Assembly (NCBI GenBank): GCA_963750195.1
Contig: CAVVPS010000016.1
Span: forward strand, 434,001-498,000
Source: AP-15 sp963750195
Lineage (GTDB): Bacteria; Pseudomonadota; Alphaproteobacteria; ATCC43930; CGMCC-115725
Length of the DNA stretch: 64,000 bases
Direction: 5' to 3'
In this document: positions 9,718-19,127 of the stretch, in pieces
Position numbering within the stretch: position 1 is the stretch's first letter
Layout: every line of letters starts with the position of its first letter
Translations under genes and position numbers: made by a program
The notes under the pieces: model-generated
Databases searched by the model: none
Told to the model about the DNA's origin: nothing
What the model saw: the letters and a program-made list of their open reading frames with translations, nothing else

Positions 9718-11331
9718 ATGGCCAAAACCACCGATTTGCCTGACGGGGTCGTCGTTCGCGGCGCGATGCTGCCGGCCTACGAGAGCGTTCTGACGCCGGA
9801 GGCAATCGCCTTTGTCGCCGGCCTCGAGCGCAAATTCGGCGCCGAGCGCCGCCGGCTCCTGGACCGCCGGGCTGACATCCAGCACCGGCTCGACGCTGGC
9901 TGGAAACCCGACTTCCCGACCGAGACCAAAGCGATCCGCGACGGCGATTGGCGGGTGGCCCCAATCCCGCGCGACATCCAGGACCGCCGCACCGAGATCA
10001 CCGGGCCGGTCGACCGCAAAATGGTGATCAACGCATTGAATTGCGGCGCCAGCGTTTACATGGCCGATTTCGAGGACGCGAACACACCTTCCTGGGACAA
10101 TTTGATCGAGGGGCAGGCGAATTTGCATGATGCCGTGCGCCGAACCATTACCTTCGACGATCCCGAAACCGGCCGCCATTATTCATTGAACGGCAAGACT
10201 GCGGTTTTATTTGTTCGCCCTCGGGGTTGGCATCTTCCGGAAAAGCACGTGCTCGTCGATGGCGAGCCGATGTCGGGTGCGCTGTTCGACTTCGGCCTGT
10301 TCTTTTTCCACAATGCCAAGGAATTGGTGGCGCGCGGCACTGGCCCCTATTTTTATCTGCCCAAGATAGAAAGTCATCTCGAGGCGCGGCTGTGGAACGA
10401 CGTGTTCCTCGACGCGCAGGCGTCGCTGGATATGCCAAAGGGCACGATCCGCGCGACCGTGCTGATCGAGACGGTCATGGCCGCCTTCGAGATGGACGAG
10501 ATCTTGTGGGAATTGCGCGACCACTCGGCCGGGCTCAATTGCGGGCGATGGGACTACATCTACAGCTACATCAAAAAATTCGCCGAGGATCCGGCCTGTA
10601 TGATGCCGGACCGGGCGCAGGTGACGATGACGAGCCACTTTCTGCGTAGCTACAGTCTGTTGCTGATCAAGACCTGCCACCGGCGCGAAATACATGCGAT
10701 GGGCGGGATGGCGGCGCAGATCCCGATCCGGGATGATCCGGCGGCTAACGAGGCGGCGATGGAAAAGGTGCGCGCCGACAAACGGCGCGAGGCCGGCGAC
10801 GGCCACGACGGCACCTGGGTGGCGCATCCCGGGCTCGTCGGCATCGCCAAGGAGATCTTCGACCGCGAGATGCCGCAGCCGAACCAGATCGCCCGCAAGC
10901 GCCAGGACGTGGATGTCAGCGCCTCCGACCTGCTGGCGGTGCCCGAGGGCACGATCACCGAGGCCGGGCTGCGCCAGAACCTCAATGTCGGGATCGGCTA
11001 TATCGAGGCGTGGCTGCGCGGCACCGGTTGCGTGCCGCTCTATCACCTGATGGAGGACGCGGCCACCGCCGAGATCAGCCGCGCCCAGGTATGGCAATGG
11101 ATCCGTCACGGCGCCAAGCTCGGTGACGGGCGCAGGATCGACGCCGCGTTGTGCCGCACCGTCCTCGACGAGGAGCTGGCGAAGCTGCGCGAAGCGGCTG
11201 GCGACAGGGCATATGAGGACGGTCGCTACGACGACGCGGCCCGGCTCTTTCGCGAATTGATCGAAGCCCCGGCCTTCCCCGAATTCTTGACCCTCCCGGC
11301 CTACGACATGATCATCGCCGAGGGTGGATAG
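9718..11331 (+). CDS. aceB: Malate synthase A
   Basis: Condenses glyoxylate and acetyl-CoA to malate in the glyoxylate shunt (cytosol). The product of 537 residues is normal for the A isoform. Signatures are VYMADFEDANTP, FVRPRGWHLPEKHV, RATVLIETVMAAFEMDEIL, LRDHSAGLNCGRWDYI and the CoA-site region DGTWVAHPGLV. The ATG at 9718 follows AGGGGGAGAA. No isocitrate lyase is present in the window. The frame is intact. Confidence 0.95.
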   Translation: MAKTTDLPDGVVVRGAMLPAYESVLTPEAIAFVAGLERKFGAERRRLLDRRADIQHRLDAGWKPDFPTETKAIRDGDWRVAPIPRDIQDRRTEITGPVDRKMVINALNCGASVYMADFEDANTPSWDNLIEGQANLHDAVRRTITFDDPETGRHYSLNGKTAVLFVRPRGWHLPEKHVLVDGEPMSGALFDFGLFFFHNAKELVARGTGPYFYLPKIESHLEARLWNDVFLDAQASLDMPKGTIRATVLIETVMAAFEMDEILWELRDHSAGLNCGRWDYIYSYIKKFAEDPACMMPDRAQVTMTSHFLRSYSLLLIKTCHRREIHAMGGMAAQIPIRDDPAANEAAMEKVRADKRREAGDGHDGTWVAHPGLVGIAKEIFDREMPQPNQIARKRQDVDVSASDLLAVPEGTITEAGLRQNLNVGIGYIEAWLRGTGCVPLYHLMEDAATAEISRAQVWQWIRHGAKLGDGRRIDAALCRTVLDEELAKLREAAGDRAYEDGRYDDAARLFRELIEAPAFPEFLTLPAYDMIIAEGG

Positions 11332-11596
11332 AAGACGGGCGGAGACCTCTTCGGCCAGGTCGGCCGCGCGCAGGCCGAGGGCGGGGCATGCGCGCCACAT
11401 TCCGACGTGCGTCACCATACTTAAGGGCGGTGTCGCTGCGAAGTTGCGCGCCAAGCCGATGTTCGAGGCAAGCTTGTAGATATCTCCGTCTCGATATGGG
11501 AACGCGACCGGGTGCCGATGCCCTATAACCGCGTCAAAGGAGGGACGCGACCGTCAAGCTTCTTGACGCAACACCCCCCTCGACTAGGCTAGCCCG

Positions 11597-13426
11597 ATGC
11601 CGGGACCAACTAGCAACCAGCGGTTAAGAACGGCGGGGGTTGTGAGCAACTCACGGGTAGAGCACAGGTTTGCGGTCGTTATGTGCGCCGACGTCGTCGG
11701 CTATTCCCGATTGATGGGGATCGACGAAGAGGGCACATTGGCCGCGCTCCAGGCCGTCCGCCGCGATCTCGTCGACGCCAAGATCGATGAGCACAAGGGC
11801 CGTATCGTGCGCGCCATGGGTGACGGGCTGCTGGTCGAATTCAACAGCGTCGTCGATGCGGTTCGCAGTGCGCTGGCGATCCAGCGCGCGATGCCAGAGC
11901 ACGGCACCGCATTGCCGGCCGACCGGCGGGTCCGGTTTCGCATCGCAATCAATGTGGGCGACGTCGTCTCCGACGGTGACTTGATTTATGGCGACGGCGT
12001 CACCGTCGCCGCACGGCTGGAAAGCCTGGCGGAGGCGGGCGGGATCAACGTCAGCCGCGCGGTGCGAGATCAGGTGCGCGACCGGTTACCGATCGCGTTC
12101 GAAGACCTGGGCGAGCACGAAGTCACAAACATCGCACGCCCTGTCCGCGTCTTCCGCATTATCTTGGGCGACGAGGCGGCGGCGCCGGTCGGCGCGGTCG
12201 GCGCGCCCCGCCGTAAGGCCGCCGCGGCCCCCACGGAAAAGCCTGCGGTTGCCGTGCTGCCGTTTCAGAATCTCGGCGGCGATGCCGAGGCCGATTTCTT
12301 CCTCGATAGCGTCGCCGAGGATTTGATCACTGAACTGGCGCGGGCGCGTTGGTTTTCGGTCGTGGCCCGCAATACCAGTTTCAGCTACAAGGGCAAGGGA
12401 GCCGATGCCAAGCAGCTCGCGCGTGAGCTCGGGGTCCGGTACGTCGTCGAGGGAAGCCTTCGCAAGGCCGGCAATCGGGTTCGCATCGGCTGCCAACTGG
12501 TCGAGGCGGCAAGCGGACAGCACTTATGGGCCGACCGCTTCGACGGCACCCTCGAAGACAGCTTCGATCTGCAGGACAAGATTACCGAAAGCGTGATCGG
12601 CTCGGTCGCGCCTGTGTTGCGCGTCGCGGAGATCGAACGGGCGCGGCGCAAGCCGGAGGCGAGCCTCGACGTCTACGACTTAACCCTGCGCGCCTTGCCG
12701 GCGGCCTTCGCCGAGACCGCGGAGGACAATCAGGAGGCGTTGCGGCTGTTGGCTGAGGCGCTGGATGCAGACCCCGCCTACCCGACCGCCAACGCGCTCG
12801 CTGCCTGGTGCCGCCAGCAGCGCCATCTGATGCTTTGGCCGGGAACGACCGAGGACGATCGGGAGGAGGCGAAGCGCCTGGCGCGGGTGGCGATCGCGGG
12901 CGGTGCCGACGTTCCGCTGGCACTAGCGGTTGCGGGCGCGGTCCGCGCCGCCTTGACGCGCGACCATGACCTCGCACTCGCCGCCGTCGACCGTGCGACG
13001 ATGATCAACCCCAATGCCGCGGTTGTCCTCGGTTTCGATGCGGTGACGCGGTGCCTGTGCGGGGCCTATGACCGGGCCATCGCCCATGCCGAAAAGGCCC
13101 TGCATCTGAGCCCCTTGGAGCCGCTTGTCTACCACGCCGCCTTCGCGATGGCCCTGGCCAGTCTGTTGACCGGCCGCATCGAGGAAGCGGTGGCGCATGC
13201 GCGCCGCGCGATCGAGGGTAACCGCAATTTTGCCTTCCCCCACTGCGTCCTCGCGCTCGGCTGCGCCCGTCTGGGTCATGTCGAGGAAGCCGCGCAGGCG
13301 GTGCGACGGCTGGTCAACATCGCCCCCGACTTTCACATCGGTTCCTTGCGCAGGATCCGCTTCGCCGACGCCGCACGGCTTCAATCCGATCTCGATCTGC
13401 TGCGGGCGGCCCATCTCCCGGAGTGA
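11597..13426 (+). CDS. Class III adenylate/guanylate cyclase with TolB-like and TPR regions
   Basis: A 609-residue soluble cyclase. The N-terminal catalytic domain keeps both metal-binding aspartates (CADVVGYSRLM and MGDGLLVEF) and the YGDGVTVAARLE segment. Next comes the region EKPAVAVLPFQNLGGDAEADFF to QHLWADRFDGTLEDSFDLQD, common in rhizobial cyclases, then TPR-like repeats (RAIAHAEKALHLSPLEP). The product is probably cAMP. The start may be the ATG at 11597 or the GTG at 11642, which is nearer the domain. It is followed by a paralogue in the same direction. Confidence 0.85.
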   Translation: MPGPTSNQRLRTAGVVSNSRVEHRFAVVMCADVVGYSRLMGIDEEGTLAALQAVRRDLVDAKIDEHKGRIVRAMGDGLLVEFNSVVDAVRSALAIQRAMPEHGTALPADRRVRFRIAINVGDVVSDGDLIYGDGVTVAARLESLAEAGGINVSRAVRDQVRDRLPIAFEDLGEHEVTNIARPVRVFRIILGDEAAAPVGAVGAPRRKAAAAPTEKPAVAVLPFQNLGGDAEADFFLDSVAEDLITELARARWFSVVARNTSFSYKGKGADAKQLARELGVRYVVEGSLRKAGNRVRIGCQLVEAASGQHLWADRFDGTLEDSFDLQDKITESVIGSVAPVLRVAEIERARRKPEASLDVYDLTLRALPAAFAETAEDNQEALRLLAEALDADPAYPTANALAAWCRQQRHLMLWPGTTEDDREEAKRLARVAIAGGADVPLALAVAGAVRAALTRDHDLALAAVDRATMINPNAAVVLGFDAVTRCLCGAYDRAIAHAEKALHLSPLEPLVYHAAFAMALASLLTGRIEEAVAHARRAIEGNRNFAFPHCVLALGCARLGHVEEAAQAVRRLVNIAPDFHIGSLRRIRFADAARLQSDLDLLRAAHLPE

Positions 13427-13525
13427 CGGCAGCAATCGCCTAGTCGCCCCTTCTCGCCCCGAGCACGATTCGTTCCTTTCGGCGGAACGACCGGTCTGTT
13501 AACATTTCGCCAACCGACGCGCTCG

Positions 13526-13541
13526 TGTGAACTAGTTCACA
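13526..13541. promoter_or_regulatory. CRP-type palindromic site
   Basis: The 16-bp perfect palindrome TGTGAACTAGTTCACA matches the CRP/FNR-family pattern TGTGA-N6-TCACA exactly. Its centre is about 66 bp before the GTG of the downstream cyclase gene. The same half-sites recur upstream of the metzincin gene at 18891-18916. Autoregulation of a cyclase by cAMP-CRP is the natural reading, but this is inference. Confidence 0.65.
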
Positions 13542-13599
13542 TTGCGGGGATGAATCGCGGCGCATTATCATTGCCGCGTGGCAGAGGTACGAAATCATC

Positions 13600-15381
13600 G
13601 TGTCCGAGGATAGCAGAGGACGCGTTAGGCGCCGCCTCGCGGCGATCCTGGTGGCCGGCTACAGCCGGCTGTTTCCCGGTGACGAAGCGGACAGCTTTGC
13701 CGGGCTGAGGGCAGTTTTGACCGAAATCATCGAACCGCTGGCCTCCGAATACGGTGGAAACATCTTTAAGCAGACCAGCGACTTGGCGCTGATCGAGTTC
13801 GAAAGCGTCGTCGAGGCGGCGCGCTGCGCCGCCGCGCTGCGCGATGCGGTCGAGCAAAAAAACCGAGCCTTGGCGAACGAGCTGCGCATCGCCATGCGCA
13901 TCGGGATCAATCTCGGCGATATCATCGTCGAAGGCGGCGACATCTTCGGCGACGGCGTCAACATTGCGGCCCGAGTGGAGGCGTTGGCTGAACCCGGCAG
14001 CATCTACGTGTCCGGGATCGTCCACGATCAGGTGGCGGGCAAGATCGATTTCGATTTCGACGACCTCGGCCCCAAAGCCCTGAAGAACATCAGCAGGCCG
14101 ATTCACGTCTTCCGCATGGGTGGCTCCGCGGCCGAGAAGCGGGCTGACGGCAGCCCAGGTGAGGCCGCATCGCCAGCGAGCTCGCCCGATTTCGACGACC
14201 GCCGCGCCATCGCGGTCCTGCCGTTCGCCAATTTCAGCGGCGATCCGGAGCAGGAATTTTTCGCCGACGGCATCACCGAGGACATCATTTCGCGGCTCGC
14301 CGGCTGGCGTGCGTTCCCGGTCATCGCCCGCAACTCGACGTTTACCTACAAGGGGCAAACCGTCGACATCGTAAAGGTCGGACGAGAGCTTGGCGTCCGT
14401 TACGTCCTCGAAGGCAGCGTGCGGAAATCGGGCCATCGCGTGCGGGTCACCGCCCAGTTGATCCAGGCGGATACCGGCCATCACATCATGGCCGAACGTT
14501 ATGACCGCGATCTTACCGACCTCTTCGAGTTGCAGGACGAAATCGTCTCCACAATCGCCGGCGCGATCCAGCCGGAGCTCCTCAAATTCGAACGCGACCG
14601 TATCGCGGACCGGCCGCAGAACAATGAGGATGCCTACGAATACTACCAGCATGGCATGTTCCATCATTACCGGCAGAACAAGCAGGACAACTGCGAAGCG
14701 CAGGCCTATTTCCGCCGCGCGCTGGCGATCGATGAGCAATACCCGCAAGCAATGGCGGCACTGTCGATCGCACTGTGCGCTGCGGGTTATTTAAGCTGGA
14801 CGGATAATGCCGAGCGAAATTACGAGGAATCACTGGAGCTGGCACAGCGCGCGGTCGCGCTCGATCCGCGCTATCCGAATGCTCATTTTGCCCTTGCGCT
14901 GATCTCGATGTGGCTAGGCCGGAATGATCGCGCCGCTACCGAATTCAAGGAAGCGATCAAGCTCAATCCGAGCTTCGCGGCGGCGCACGCTGTGCTCGGG
15001 GCAGTGCTCAATTTCCAGGGTCAGCCCGAGGAGGGGGTTGCCAGCGTCGAAAAAGGCATTCGCCTGAGCCCGAGCGACCCGCGTCTGTTTATTTGGCTTT
15101 CCGGCTTGGCGGCTGCTCACTATCAGCTACAGCATTATTCCGAGGCGGTTGAGATCGCGCGGCGGTCTTGGACGCTTAACCGCAATTACATCACCGGTTT
15201 GACCTATGTCGTCGCCGGTCTCGCGCAACTCGGGAGGCTGGATGACGCGGGAGTCGCGCTCGCCGATCTGAAAGAGCTCGACCCGAAACTCGCGGCGCTC
15301 AGGACCACGGTGCAATTGTACGAGAACCAGGCGGGCGTCGATCACCTCCTCGACGGGCTGCGCAAGGCCGGGTTCGAGTAA
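13600..15381 (+). CDS. Cyclase-homology/TolB-like/TPR protein lacking one metal-binding Asp
   Basis: A paralogue of the preceding cyclase, 593 residues, GTG start. The domain order is the same: cyclase homology (residues about 10-170), a TolB-like region (DRRAIAVLPFANFSGDPEQEFF to ITAQLIQADTG-like), and TPR repeats (NAHFALALISMWLGRNDRAATEF). The first catalytic motif reads AAILVAGYSRL, whereas the usual form is AAILAADVAGYSRL; the metal-binding Asp is missing through an apparent in-frame deletion. The second Asp survives as TSDLALIEF, but the usual GDG is altered. Catalysis is therefore doubtful and a regulatory role is possible. A CRP-type site lies upstream and a hairpin follows. Confidence 0.85.
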   Translation: MSEDSRGRVRRRLAAILVAGYSRLFPGDEADSFAGLRAVLTEIIEPLASEYGGNIFKQTSDLALIEFESVVEAARCAAALRDAVEQKNRALANELRIAMRIGINLGDIIVEGGDIFGDGVNIAARVEALAEPGSIYVSGIVHDQVAGKIDFDFDDLGPKALKNISRPIHVFRMGGSAAEKRADGSPGEAASPASSPDFDDRRAIAVLPFANFSGDPEQEFFADGITEDIISRLAGWRAFPVIARNSTFTYKGQTVDIVKVGRELGVRYVLEGSVRKSGHRVRVTAQLIQADTGHHIMAERYDRDLTDLFELQDEIVSTIAGAIQPELLKFERDRIADRPQNNEDAYEYYQHGMFHHYRQNKQDNCEAQAYFRRALAIDEQYPQAMAALSIALCAAGYLSWTDNAERNYEESLELAQRAVALDPRYPNAHFALALISMWLGRNDRAATEFKEAIKLNPSFAAAHAVLGAVLNFQGQPEEGVASVEKGIRLSPSDPRLFIWLSGLAAAHYQLQHYSEAVEIARRSWTLNRNYITGLTYVVAGLAQLGRLDDAGVALADLKELDPKLAALRTTVQLYENQAGVDHLLDGLRKAGFE

Positions 15382-15422
15382 GAGGCGAGAACGCGCTACC
15401 GGTAATCCAAAAGAAGCCAGTG

Positions 15423-15459
15423 CAGCGGCGGGGGCCCTTCCTGTTGCGCCCCGCCGCTG
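15423..15459. terminator. Hairpin between convergent genes, likely bidirectional terminator
   Basis: CAGCGGCGGGG (15423-15433) pairs perfectly with CCCCGCCGCTG (15449-15459) across a 15-nt loop. It lies between the convergent ends of the cyclase-like gene and the metzincin gene. There is no U-tract, so the terminator call rests on position and stem stability. Confidence 0.5.
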
Positions 15460-15465
15460 TCGTGG

Positions 15466-18400
15466 TTAACCGGAGCACTGACCCTGGAAGTGGCCTCCCA
15501 CCGTGTTCCCGCCCGATATTACATTGGCGTTGAGGGAACACGACAGGCTGCCGCCTATCTTGTTGCCCTGGCAAACTGCAGGCCCTCCCGTCCCGATTTG
15601 AATCGCGGCTTGGTTGCTCTGAACGGCAAGATTGCCCTTGATCGTGGTGGAGCAGACCGTGTAGGGCCCGGTCCCTTGGGGGTTCGGGCCGAGGCTCTGG
15701 ATCGTCAAATTACCGTTAACGTGGGAGTTGGGACCGACATTGAACATGCTCGCCTGAGAAATATTAGTATTGCCGCCGGAGACCACACTGTCCGCGAAAG
15801 AGAGAGAGCCGGCGATCACGGTAATGTTGCCATCAACTTGACAGTTATTGATAAAAGCAGTCCCTCCATTGATCGTCAGATTTCCCAAGAACTCACACTG
15901 TTGATAAGTGCACTGTTGGTCGGGGGATAGGGTAACATTGCCCGGGATGGTGCCGGTGATAGGGCCGCCGGTGCTGGGGCCGTTGTTGCAGGCACTCTTT
16001 GTTTGTCCCCCTTCGGACGTTGCTTTGGCATCCGAAGGCCCGGTCTCGTCCAGGTCGAACAGCAGGGTAGTGGTACCAGGGACTGGCGTGCCTGGCACGG
16101 AGACGATTTGGGACGCCAGCGGCAGCGAGGTGCCGAGAACGGCTGGCAGGCCGCAGCATTCACCATAAACGAGATCGAACGCAAACGTGCCGGAAAGCCC
16201 ATTATAGGTGCCCGATGAAGTTTGGTCGCTTGTCGGTCCGGGGCTGGAAAAGATGGTCACGCCGTTGATTGCGAGGCTCGCCCCGTCGTCATGGGATGCC
16301 GAGAAAGTGTCGCCATTGTTAACAGTCACCATCCCGGTGAACTGGAACAGGGTTCCCGTCCCAGTAGGTTCTTGCATACCGTTGCCGGCGACGGGAGCGG
16401 CGAGGGCGCCCGGCGTGTTTTCGACGATGTTCGTCGCACCCCCGCCTGTCAGAAAGTCGTTCACAGAGGTGCCATTGGTGTCGTTAAAGCAGAGTGTCAA
16501 CCCCATCCCGCTGCAAGCGGAACTCGGAACGGTGAAGGTCACGTCGGGCGCACCCAGGCTATTCGGGGCGGTGATCGTCGCGTCCAACGCCGCGTTCCGG
16601 TTAACCCAGGCAGAGCCCATCACAACCGCGCCGCTCGGGGCCGAACTCTGCATTTGTGCGAGGATCAGATTTGTCTTGTTCGGCTTGATGATGTGCGGGG
16701 CAACATGCGGGTCCGGGCGCCACGAGCTCGCGATCAGCGGGAGCGAGACCGCCGGGCAATGGCCGAAATTGCTTGTCGTCGTGAAGCCGTCGCTGAACAT
16801 GTAGGTGATTTTCGCCTTGCACAGATCATCATTGGTGATCGGAGCACCGCCGTCGATGAGGACACCCTTGGAGAAGAGGATGCTCTTGAGGATACCTTCC
16901 GAGAAGCTGATCGAGTTGTGCGCCCCGAGCCCAGGCTCCCGGAACTTGACCATCAGGCACTCCGCAGTCGCGGATGCGCATGGGCTATCGGTTGCCGCTC
17001 CAATATTCGGATTGGCCGAATTGTTATCCGCGCCGGGATAGTAGGCGATGTTCCGCATAAGCGGATCATTTCCGGAGTCGGGATAGTAGTTCACGTCCCG
17101 AACGAGGTCCTTTCGAGATTGGGAGACGAGATGGAAGCGGTCGTGTCTGGCAAATGTTTCTCCCGGAGGAAGCGTCAGGACCCAGGCGACGAGGGTCTCT
17201 CCCGGTTGGCCGCCGGCGGGGCCGGACAAGTCGAAGCGGACCGGGTCGGTGGAGCCGCCGCCTGTCCCCAACTGCGCCTCTGTCGTCTCGTACGGAATCG
17301 GGCTGACTAACCCGCTGAGCTGCATTAGCGGCGGGATAATCGCGGGGTTGTTGGAGGAGAGCAACCCGCTCATGCCCGCCAGCACCTGTTGCTGCTGCGA
17401 CATCGGCAACTGCGCTGACGTAGCTACCCCATATCCGAAGTTCGGATTGAGGGGGGTCACCTGATCGGCCGCCCCGGTATACAAACCAGGCGATTGGGCT
17501 GTCAGACCGTTAGCGGGAGGCAAGCACCCCGCGGGCAGTGTTCCCGATCCCGAGAGAGCAGGAGCAAGCACACACGCGACCGACGGTTCGGTGCGGATGT
17601 TGCCCGCGGTCATCAGGTTGGCGCCGCATGCCGGATAGCTCGAATCACATTCTCCAAATAGAGGGTTAGTGGGGATCGGCGGCGCGACGCCAAAGGGCTG
17701 GGCGTAGGAGGGCGGACTCGCGCTCGGGTTCGTGGGCGGGGTCCAAGGCCCAGCTCCGTACGTCGCGTGGTCGAGGCCGAGATCGTGCAACAGCTCGTGC
17801 GCGATCGTGTCCGGACGGGCTTGCAGCGGAGTGGGTGCAAAAAAGGTATTCCCGCTGATGGCGACCCCATTGTTGCCGATCCAGCTGATGCCATAGAGCG
17901 TGCCCCCCGACGCCGGCGGATTGAGCTTGCTGACGAAGAACATGTTGATCGTTGACGCGTCCGTGTTGCGGGGAGACACGGGACTCCCGCACGTATTCCC
18001 GTTGGAATTCGGCGGGATAGTCATAGACTTGATAGGGCAGGGATTGGTGCCCGGGGCCTGCTGCGAAAGGTTCTGGAAATTCGCGCTCTGCAAACCGGTA
18101 GTGGTTGCCGTGATCGTTGTCGATTTGACGGTTTGCGAAGGGTTGACCGTGTAGGTGCCGGCGCCGCCTTTTCCGGTAATCATCCCAGTAATAACTGTGC
18201 CCGCCGCGACCACCCCGGTCGACGACGTTCCACCCGACAGCCCCTCGGTCACGGCCAGAGTTCGGGGAGCGGTACTCCCGGTAGGAACTTTACAAGAAGA
18301 GCTGATCGTGAGTGTGAAGCCCGCGATGGACCCGGTGCAGGTCGCAACAGGAGTCGTCGTCTGCGTAATAGTCAGTGTGGTGAGATTTGGACTTGCCGAC

Positions 18401-18840
18401 GAGTTGTACTGCGTCATTGGAAGCCAAACCAGCTCGACGCCAATGTCGTTCATCAATACCCGGGTGATGTCCACTCCCGCCGAGGTACCGGGGTTCGTGA
18501 CACCCGTCGTCGGGACGACGGTGAAGCCGATCGGGTTTGAGCTAGCGGCATTATTAAAATTGTTGTTGCTGTCCAGGCCAGCGGCGGGCTTGGGCGGCGT
18601 GGCTAAAGGGTTCCCAAGGGGCGCGCCGCTCGTCGATGTGGTGTTGAACGGGGCACAACCCAGCCCGTTGCTCAAACACACGTCGACCGGCTGGACCTTG
18701 ATGTAACAGGGAACCGACCCGGGGGTTATCGGCAGCGTCGGGGTGCACGTGGCAAGCGCGGTGCCCGACGCGAGGCACGCGACGACCGACAATAGAACCA
18801 ACCACGCCAACCCGCCCGGTTCCGACTTCGAACCCCTCAT
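15466..18840 (-). CDS. Large secreted metzincin-like zinc metalloprotease
   Basis: A 1124-residue exported protein with a signal peptide (residues 1-30, ending GTALA). HELLHDLGLDH at residues 348-358 is the metzincin zinc site HExxHxxGxxH, and NLMTAG (M410) can be the Met-turn. Residues about 150-250 form a Thr/Gly-rich beta-type insert ending TYTVNPSQTV. Around 790-900 is a PA14-like region (TVNNGDTFSASHDDGASLAINGV without the usual calcium cluster clearly visible). The C-terminal 200 residues are Asn/Gly-rich with repeated GNLTI/GNITV units, suggesting a beta-helix. There are many Cys and Asn/Thr/Ser. No PEP-CTERM or type I secretion tail is seen. A CRP-type palindrome lies about 50-75 bp upstream. 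Substrate unknown. Confidence 0.75.
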   Translation of the reverse strand: MRGSKSEPGGLAWLVLLSVVACLASGTALATCTPTLPITPGSVPCYIKVQPVDVCLSNGLGCAPFNTTSTSGAPLGNPLATPPKPAAGLDSNNNFNNAASSNPIGFTVVPTTGVTNPGTSAGVDITRVLMNDIGVELVWLPMTQYNSSASPNLTTLTITQTTTPVATCTGSIAGFTLTISSSCKVPTGSTAPRTLAVTEGLSGGTSSTGVVAAGTVITGMITGKGGAGTYTVNPSQTVKSTTITATTTGLQSANFQNLSQQAPGTNPCPIKSMTIPPNSNGNTCGSPVSPRNTDASTINMFFVSKLNPPASGGTLYGISWIGNNGVAISGNTFFAPTPLQARPDTIAHELLHDLGLDHATYGAGPWTPPTNPSASPPSYAQPFGVAPPIPTNPLFGECDSSYPACGANLMTAGNIRTEPSVACVLAPALSGSGTLPAGCLPPANGLTAQSPGLYTGAADQVTPLNPNFGYGVATSAQLPMSQQQQVLAGMSGLLSSNNPAIIPPLMQLSGLVSPIPYETTEAQLGTGGGSTDPVRFDLSGPAGGQPGETLVAWVLTLPPGETFARHDRFHLVSQSRKDLVRDVNYYPDSGNDPLMRNIAYYPGADNNSANPNIGAATDSPCASATAECLMVKFREPGLGAHNSISFSEGILKSILFSKGVLIDGGAPITNDDLCKAKITYMFSDGFTTTSNFGHCPAVSLPLIASSWRPDPHVAPHIIKPNKTNLILAQMQSSAPSGAVVMGSAWVNRNAALDATITAPNSLGAPDVTFTVPSSACSGMGLTLCFNDTNGTSVNDFLTGGGATNIVENTPGALAAPVAGNGMQEPTGTGTLFQFTGMVTVNNGDTFSASHDDGASLAINGVTIFSSPGPTSDQTSSGTYNGLSGTFAFDLVYGECCGLPAVLGTSLPLASQIVSVPGTPVPGTTTLLFDLDETGPSDAKATSEGGQTKSACNNGPSTGGPITGTIPGNVTLSPDQQCTYQQCEFLGNLTINGGTAFINNCQVDGNITVIAGSLSFADSVVSGGNTNISQASMFNVGPNSHVNGNLTIQSLGPNPQGTGPYTVCSTTIKGNLAVQSNQAAIQIGTGGPAVCQGNKIGGSLSCSLNANVISGGNTVGGHFQGQCSG

Positions 18841-18890
18841 TTTAACCCTCCCGTTGCGACGCGCCGAAAATTATCTCGCTTTTAATCGAC

Positions 18891-18916
18891 CCAAGTGTGA
18901 ACTGCTTCACACTTGG
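18891..18916. promoter_or_regulatory. CRP-type palindrome with extended arms
   Basis: CCAAGTGTGAA and TTCACACTTGG form an 11-bp perfect inverted repeat around CTGC. The core is TGTGA-ACTGCT-TCACA, the CRP-family pattern, nearly identical to the site at 13526-13541. It is 50-75 bp upstream of the metzincin start on the minus strand and about 210 bp before the divergent secreted-protein gene, so it could control both. The rest of 18841-19127 is AT-richer and shows no gene. Confidence 0.65.
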
Positions 18917-19127
18917 CATGGTCCGCAGCCGATAATTTTTGACCGGATCGCGAGGCAACCTCGCGTAACCGCAGGTGACAAAATGGCGCAAATACGTAAC
19001 GAATGCAACAAGATCTGAGGGATCGTTTATTAACCAACATAATCCGTTGCAATCGAGCCAAAATTTGCCAAACATGGTCGGCGAACGCGGATGATCCGTT
19101 CGGGTCGCCTAAAAAGGGAGGTATGGG

